From positions 1,426,001 to 1,490,000 of the forward strand of contig NZ_VSRV01000001.1 of assembly GCF_008122525.1 (NCBI RefSeq): a stretch of DNA of 64,000 nt, read 5' to 3'. Shown here piece after piece: positions 60,642 to 64,000 of this stretch. The position numbers were made by a program, and so were the translations under genes. The notes beneath the pieces are model-generated. The model was not told the DNA's origin and searched no databases. It saw only the letters and a list, made by a program, of their open reading frames with translations. This DNA is from Marinomonas sp. IMCC 4694 (GTDB taxonomy: Bacteria > Pseudomonadota > Gammaproteobacteria > Pseudomonadales > Marinomonadaceae). How positions within the stretch are numbered: position 1 is the stretch's first letter; each line of letters opens with the position of its first letter.

Positions 60642-60776
60642 AGTATAATTGCCTAAATGTGAGTGTTAGTTTTTTGACCAAGACTGTTTCAAGCTTAGTG
60701 ATCACTTGTCACGAATTCCATTATACTAGATAGGTTACCATGTTTTATCCAGTGTGTTTGAGTGTTGGGAGGGCGA

Positions 60777-61055
60777 ATGTCTACAGCAAGTGCGTGTCAT
60801 ATTTTGGTAAAAACAAAAGTCGAAGCTGAATCATTAAAGCTCAAATTAGACAAAGGTGCCGATTTTCACAAATTGGCAAAGCACTATTCGACCTGCCCGT
60901 CAGGAAAGAAAGGCGGTGATCTTGGTGAATTCCGTAAAGGGGATATGGTGCCAGCCTTTGATAAAGCCGTTTTTGGTGGTCCCTTGTATAAAATTCAAGG
61001 CCCGATTAAGACGCAATTTGGTTTTCACCTGATTAAAGTGCTGTACCGCGCTTAA
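60777..61055 (+). CDS. ppiC: Parvulin-type peptidyl-prolyl isomerase
   Basis: The 92-residue protein is a free parvulin domain with no signal peptide, so it is cytoplasmic like E. coli PpiC (93 residues). It shows ACHILVKTK, DFHKLAKHYSTCPSGKKGGDLGEF, GDMVPAFDKAVF and the end TQFGFHLIKV. GGGAGGG lies just upstream of the ATG at 60777. An upstream in-frame start at 60762 overlaps that site. Confidence 0.93.
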   Translation: MSTASACHILVKTKVEAESLKLKLDKGADFHKLAKHYSTCPSGKKGGDLGEFRKGDMVPAFDKAVFGGPLYKIQGPIKTQFGFHLIKVLYRA

Positions 61056-61076
61056 CGATATTATTGAGGAGATGAT

Positions 61077-61505
61077 ATGAACAATCCTATTCAGCTTGAT
61101 GCTCATTATTTTGTGTTGCCTCAAGTTTTACCGGCAGACTTGGCAACACTAAAAAGCCAAGGCTTCGAACGCATCATTAATAATCGCCCTGAGAGGGAAT
61201 CGGATGATCAGCCTGATGGTGAGAGTTTGCGCATAGAAGCGGATCGTTTGGGGCTTGAATACGTTAGTAATCCAATTGATTTATCTGCTTTGTCGCAAGC
61301 GAATGTTCAATCCCAAGCTGGCGCCTTAAAAGAGAGCAAGAAAACGTTGGCATTTTGTCGAACAGGTACGAGATCCTCGGTGTTGTGGGTGTTGCTAGAA
61401 AATGCCAAGGGGGCAAAGTTTACCGATTTAGAGGTCTATGTTACGGGTAAGGGATTCGATCTATCTCGATGCTTACCTGCTATGACACCTCTTTTGGTTC
61501 CATAG
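61077..61505 (+). CDS. TIGR01244-family phosphatase-like protein
   Basis: The 142-residue protein has the dual-specificity phosphatase-like fold of TIGR01244 proteins: GFERIINNRPERESDDQP near the N-terminus and the phosphate-binding CRTGTRSS loop (C-x5-R). Relatives appear as stand-alone proteins or fused to sulfur-handling domains (Blh-type), and their substrate is unsettled. GAGGAGATGAT is a good ribosome binding site. It follows ppiC by 21 bases, so they may be co-transcribed. Confidence 0.8.
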   Translation: MNNPIQLDAHYFVLPQVLPADLATLKSQGFERIINNRPERESDDQPDGESLRIEADRLGLEYVSNPIDLSALSQANVQSQAGALKESKKTLAFCRTGTRSSVLWVLLENAKGAKFTDLEVYVTGKGFDLSRCLPAMTPLLVP

Positions 61506-61545
61506 CCTGTATTGGCATTTTTTATTATAGATATATTGGTGCATT

Positions 61546-62157
61546 ATGGTTAGTCGTCCGTCACTAGAAACCGCTACGGCATCAGACCCCGATCGTTTTG
61601 TTGAGCCTCTAGAATTAGGTAAGCGCGTTAAAGCGATTCGTTTAGCAAAAGGTTGGACATTGGAAGAAGTGGGTAAGCGAACCGGTATCGCTCGCTCTAC
61701 TTTGTCTAAGATTGAAAACGATCAGGTGTCGCCCAGTTTTACCATTGTTCAAAAGCTCATTAATGGCTTGGAAATGGACTTGCCTCAGTTGTTTGTTGAG
61801 GCCAGTGAGCATTCCATTGCTGGGCGCAGAGACATAACGCGAAAAGGTCGAGGGGAACCTCATCCAACAGCGACGTATGAGCATGAGTTGCTTAATTACT
61901 CCATCAGTCGAAAAAAAATGGTGCCTTTTAAAACAACCGTCCGAGCCCGTTTATTTAGCGAGTTTAAAGAGTGGGTCCGACATGACGGTGAAGAGTTTTT
62001 GTTGGTGATTCAGGGTAAAATCAATTTTTTTTCTGAGCTCTATGAGCCAATAGAGTTAAAAGAAGGTGACAGTGTGTATTATGATGCGACTATGGGGCAT
62101 GCGGTTGTGTCGCTATCAGCAAAAGACGCCGAAATTTTGTGGGTTGTCGCTCGTTAA
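61546..62157 (+). CDS. XRE-family regulator with C-terminal cupin
   Basis: The 203-residue protein has an XRE/Cro helix-turn-helix (about 25-80, GKRVKAIRLAKGWTLEEVGKRTGIARSTLSKIE) and a C-terminal cupin (about 130-200, EFLLVIQGKINFFSELYEPIELKEGDSVYYDATMGHAVVS). Such regulators often control amino-acid or polyamine metabolism through a ligand in the cupin. It lies 36 bases upstream of the class II DAHP synthase gene, which could be a target or simply a neighbour. Confidence 0.87.
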   Translation: MVSRPSLETATASDPDRFVEPLELGKRVKAIRLAKGWTLEEVGKRTGIARSTLSKIENDQVSPSFTIVQKLINGLEMDLPQLFVEASEHSIAGRRDITRKGRGEPHPTATYEHELLNYSISRKKMVPFKTTVRARLFSEFKEWVRHDGEEFLLVIQGKINFFSELYEPIELKEGDSVYYDATMGHAVVSLSAKDAEILWVVAR

Positions 62158-62193
62158 CATAGATTAAAAACATAAAAAAGGTTGTAGGAAATT

Positions 62194-63540
62194 ATGTCAC
62201 AGTGGAGTGTAGCAAGTTGGAGAGAGAAAACGGCATTGCAGCAGCCAACTTACCCTAATGCAGAGCATCTGGCGCAAGTTGAGAGTACGCTTGGAAAAAT
62301 GCCTCCTCTTGTTTTTGCTGGTGAGGCACGTCAGTTAAAACAAGCGTTGGCGCAAGTGGCTAATGGCCGGTCGTTTTTATTGCAAGGTGGTGATTGTGCC
62401 GAAAGCTTTGCTGAATTTAACGCCAATACTATACGCGATACGTTTAAAGTGATGCTGCAGATGGCGGTGGTATTGACCTACGCGGGTAAATGTCCCGTGG
62501 TCAAAGTGGGTCGTATGGCAGGGCAGTTTGCAAAGCCTCGTTCTGCCGACAATGAGACCGTTGGTGGTATTGAGCTTCCTAGTTATCGCGGTGACATCAT
62601 TAACGGCATTGATTTCACTGAGCAAGCAAGAGTGCCAGACCCTGAGCGACTTGTGCAGGTTTACAATCAAAGCGCTTCTACTATGAATCTACTCAGAGCT
62701 TTTGCTCAAGGTGGCTTTGCCGATTTGCATCAGGTACACCAGTGGAATTTAGATTTTTTGAACGCCAGTCCAGCGGGAAGTCGTTTTCAGGGTGTGGCCA
62801 ATAAAATCGATGATGCTTTACAGTTTATGGAAGCATGCGGTATCGGCCCAGGCTTGGCGCAACTTAAAGAGACAGAGTTTTACACGTCTCACGAGGCGTT
62901 ATTGTTGCCTTATGAGCAAGCTTTGACGCGTCAGGACAGTTTAACGGGTGGTTGGTATGATTGTTCGGCGCATATGTTGTGGATTGGTGATCGTACTCGC
63001 CAACTTGATGGAGCCCATGTAGAGTTTTTGCGCGGTGTGCAAAATCCAATTGGTGTCAAAGCGGGCCCTAGTATGGACCCAGAAGACTTATTGCGTTTGT
63101 GTGATGTTTTGAATCCAAAAAACGAAGCCGGTCGCTTAAACATTATTGTTCGAATGGGCGCGGATAAAGTGGAAGACGGCATGCCTAAGCTGATTCAAGC
63201 GATCCAGCGAGAAGGCAAACAGGTTGTCTGGAGCAGTGATCCAATGCATGGCAACACGGTTAAAGCGTCCACGGGGTATAAGACCCGCCGTGTTAACGAT
63301 GTGTTGAAAGAAGTTCAGCAGTTCTTTCAGGTTCATAATGCGGAGGGCAGTTATGCCGGTGGTGTGCATTTTGAAATGACAGGGCAAAATGTGACGGAAT
63401 GTGTTGGGGGGGCTTTTGAAGTGACGGAAGCGGATTTGGCCGACCGATATCACACCCATTGTGATCCGCGTCTCAACGCAGATCAGTCTTTGGAGTTAGC
63501 ATTCATGATTTCAGAGACCCTTAAAAAAGCACGTGCTTAA
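62194..63540 (+). CDS. Class II 3-deoxy-7-phosphoheptulonate synthase
   Basis: The enzyme joins phosphoenolpyruvate and erythrose 4-phosphate in the first step of aromatic amino acid synthesis. The 448-residue protein is of the plant/Mycobacterium class II type: it has FLLQGGDCAESF, VGRMAGQFAKPRS, DRTRQLDGAHVEFLRGVQNPIGVKAGP, WSSDPMHGNT and GGVHFEMTGQNVTEC. It is unrelated in sequence to the class I AroF/G/H enzymes of E. coli. AGGAAATT precedes the ATG, and a strong terminator follows. Confidence 0.95.
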   Translation: MSQWSVASWREKTALQQPTYPNAEHLAQVESTLGKMPPLVFAGEARQLKQALAQVANGRSFLLQGGDCAESFAEFNANTIRDTFKVMLQMAVVLTYAGKCPVVKVGRMAGQFAKPRSADNETVGGIELPSYRGDIINGIDFTEQARVPDPERLVQVYNQSASTMNLLRAFAQGGFADLHQVHQWNLDFLNASPAGSRFQGVANKIDDALQFMEACGIGPGLAQLKETEFYTSHEALLLPYEQALTRQDSLTGGWYDCSAHMLWIGDRTRQLDGAHVEFLRGVQNPIGVKAGPSMDPEDLLRLCDVLNPKNEAGRLNIIVRMGADKVEDGMPKLIQAIQREGKQVVWSSDPMHGNTVKASTGYKTRRVNDVLKEVQQFFQVHNAEGSYAGGVHFEMTGQNVTECVGGAFEVTEADLADRYHTHCDPRLNADQSLELAFMISETLKKARA

Positions 63541-63589
63541 TGAAAAAACGAGTAATCGTTGTTTTTTTAGCCAGCTAGATCATGATGCA

Positions 63590-63626
63590 AAAAAACTCAG
63601 TTAGTTCGCTAACTGAGTTTTTTTTG
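63590..63626 (+). terminator. Terminator after DAHP synthase, TTCG loop
   Basis: AACTCAGTTAG and CTAACTGAGTT pair perfectly around a TTCG loop, with A-runs before and eight T residues after. It also serves the convergent gene on the other strand. Confidence 0.95.
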
Positions 63627-63646
63627 GTCTTTATATGTGACGCAGA

Positions 63647-64000
63647 TTAGCTCTTGCGTCGTCGGAAAGCCGATGTGGCCGATTTTGACGTTACATCAAT
63701 TTTTGCCATGATCAGTGCCATTTCCTCAGCTTCGGCCTGCTGTTGTGATTTTAGTGTCTCTTCACGTTCTTTTTTTGCCGTCTTCTCGGCCGCACTGAGC
63801 ATTTTTTGAATACTCGCTTTGCTTTTTGTGCGCGGTGGGGCTTTTTTCTTTTCTGTGACCGTTGTTATTGTCGGTGTTCCCAATCGTTCTTCACCAATCA
63901 GTTCGCCAAAAAATGACTTGGCTGTCGGTGCTGGCTCAGTGGTTTTTTTGGGTAATTCAACGGTTTTTTTTACCGCGGCTTTACGTGTTTTCTTTGGTTG
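63647..64000 (-). CDS. Lys/Ala-rich protein, C-terminal part, runs off the window
   Basis: The frame is open on the minus strand up to the last base, so the start lies beyond 64000. At least 117 residues are visible. They are rich in lysine, alanine, threonine and glutamate (PKKTRKAAVKKT, PKKTTEPAPTAKSFFGEL), followed by a likely coiled coil (KMLSAAEKTAKKEREETLKSQQQAEAEEMALIMAKI) and a basic tail ending FRRRKS. A TTG at 63883 is the first internal start-like codon, but the upstream frame is compositionally continuous with it. I do not recognise a family. Confidence 0.65.
   Translation of the reverse strand, partial: QPKKTRKAAVKKTVELPKKTTEPAPTAKSFFGELIGEERLGTPTITTVTEKKKAPPRTKSKASIQKMLSAAEKTAKKEREETLKSQQQAEAEEMALIMAKIDVTSKSATSAFRRRKS

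Noticed and set aside
1..64000. CRISPR arrays, prophage, retrons, toxin-antitoxin pairs or defence islands
   Set aside because: No regularly spaced repeats, phage structural genes, reverse transcriptase or paired small toxin genes were seen. Apart from one IS the window is core genome.

Overview
The window is a stretch of chromosome from a marine-type gammaproteobacterium, most likely Oceanospirillales and close to Marinomonas. This is inferred from the protein sequences and gene orders: gbcA/gbcB/gbdR betaine catabolism, queA-tgt-yajC-secDF, tsaE-amiB-mutL-miaA-hfq-hflXKC-hisZ-purA, and an unbroken mraZ-to-ftsZ cell division cluster followed by lpxC and secA. Nearly all of it is core genome. 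I see no CRISPR array, prophage, integron or toxin-antitoxin pair, and nothing I would honestly call a new system. The less ordinary parts are one insertion sequence, several cis-acting dyads, a small glycosyltransferase/two-component segment, and a tandem receiver protein whose first domain has lost its phospho-acceptor.

Layout. 1-1.8 kb: the end of an XdhC-like gene and pssA. 1.8-5.9 kb: glycine betaine demethylation (gbcA, gbcB divergent, plus the regulator gbdR). 6.0-9.0 kb: a GT32 glycosyltransferase and an OmpR/sensor kinase pair. 9.0-10.7 kb: pirin, a tautomerase and a VOC protein. 10.7-11.2 kb: a small basic DUF2986-type protein and tRNA-Leu(CAA). 11.3-16.8 kb: queA, tgt, yajC, secD, secF. 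16.9-21.9 kb: psd, an HDOD protein, rsgA, orn, a TauE-type permease. 22.0-34.7 kb: tsaE, amiB, mutL, miaA, IS5-family element, hfq, hflX, hflK, hflC, DUF2065, hisZ, purA. 35.0-37.0 kb: a CpxR/CpxA-like pair. 37.0-37.4 kb: RNase P RNA. 37.6-54.2 kb: mraZ, rsmH, ftsL, ftsI, murE, murF, mraY, murD, ftsW, murG, murC, ddl, ftsQ, ftsA, ftsZ, with many 1-11 base overlaps. 54.3-59.8 kb: lpxC, secA, argJ, mutT. 59.8-64 kb: tandem receiver protein, ppiC, a TIGR01244 phosphatase-like protein, an XRE-cupin regulator, class II DAHP synthase and the C-terminal part of a Lys/Ala-rich protein that runs off the window.

How the genes work together. PssA and Psd are successive steps to phosphatidylethanolamine. 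GbcA and GbcB form the two-component betaine monooxygenase, and GbdR is its expected activator. QueA and Tgt make queuosine in tRNA. YajC, SecD and SecF, with SecA further on, form the Sec export machinery. The mra/dcw cluster makes lipid II and the divisome, and lpxC adds the committed step of lipid A synthesis. The IS element sits exactly between miaA and hfq, with perfect 12-base terminal repeats and an unusually long 15-base flanking direct repeat.
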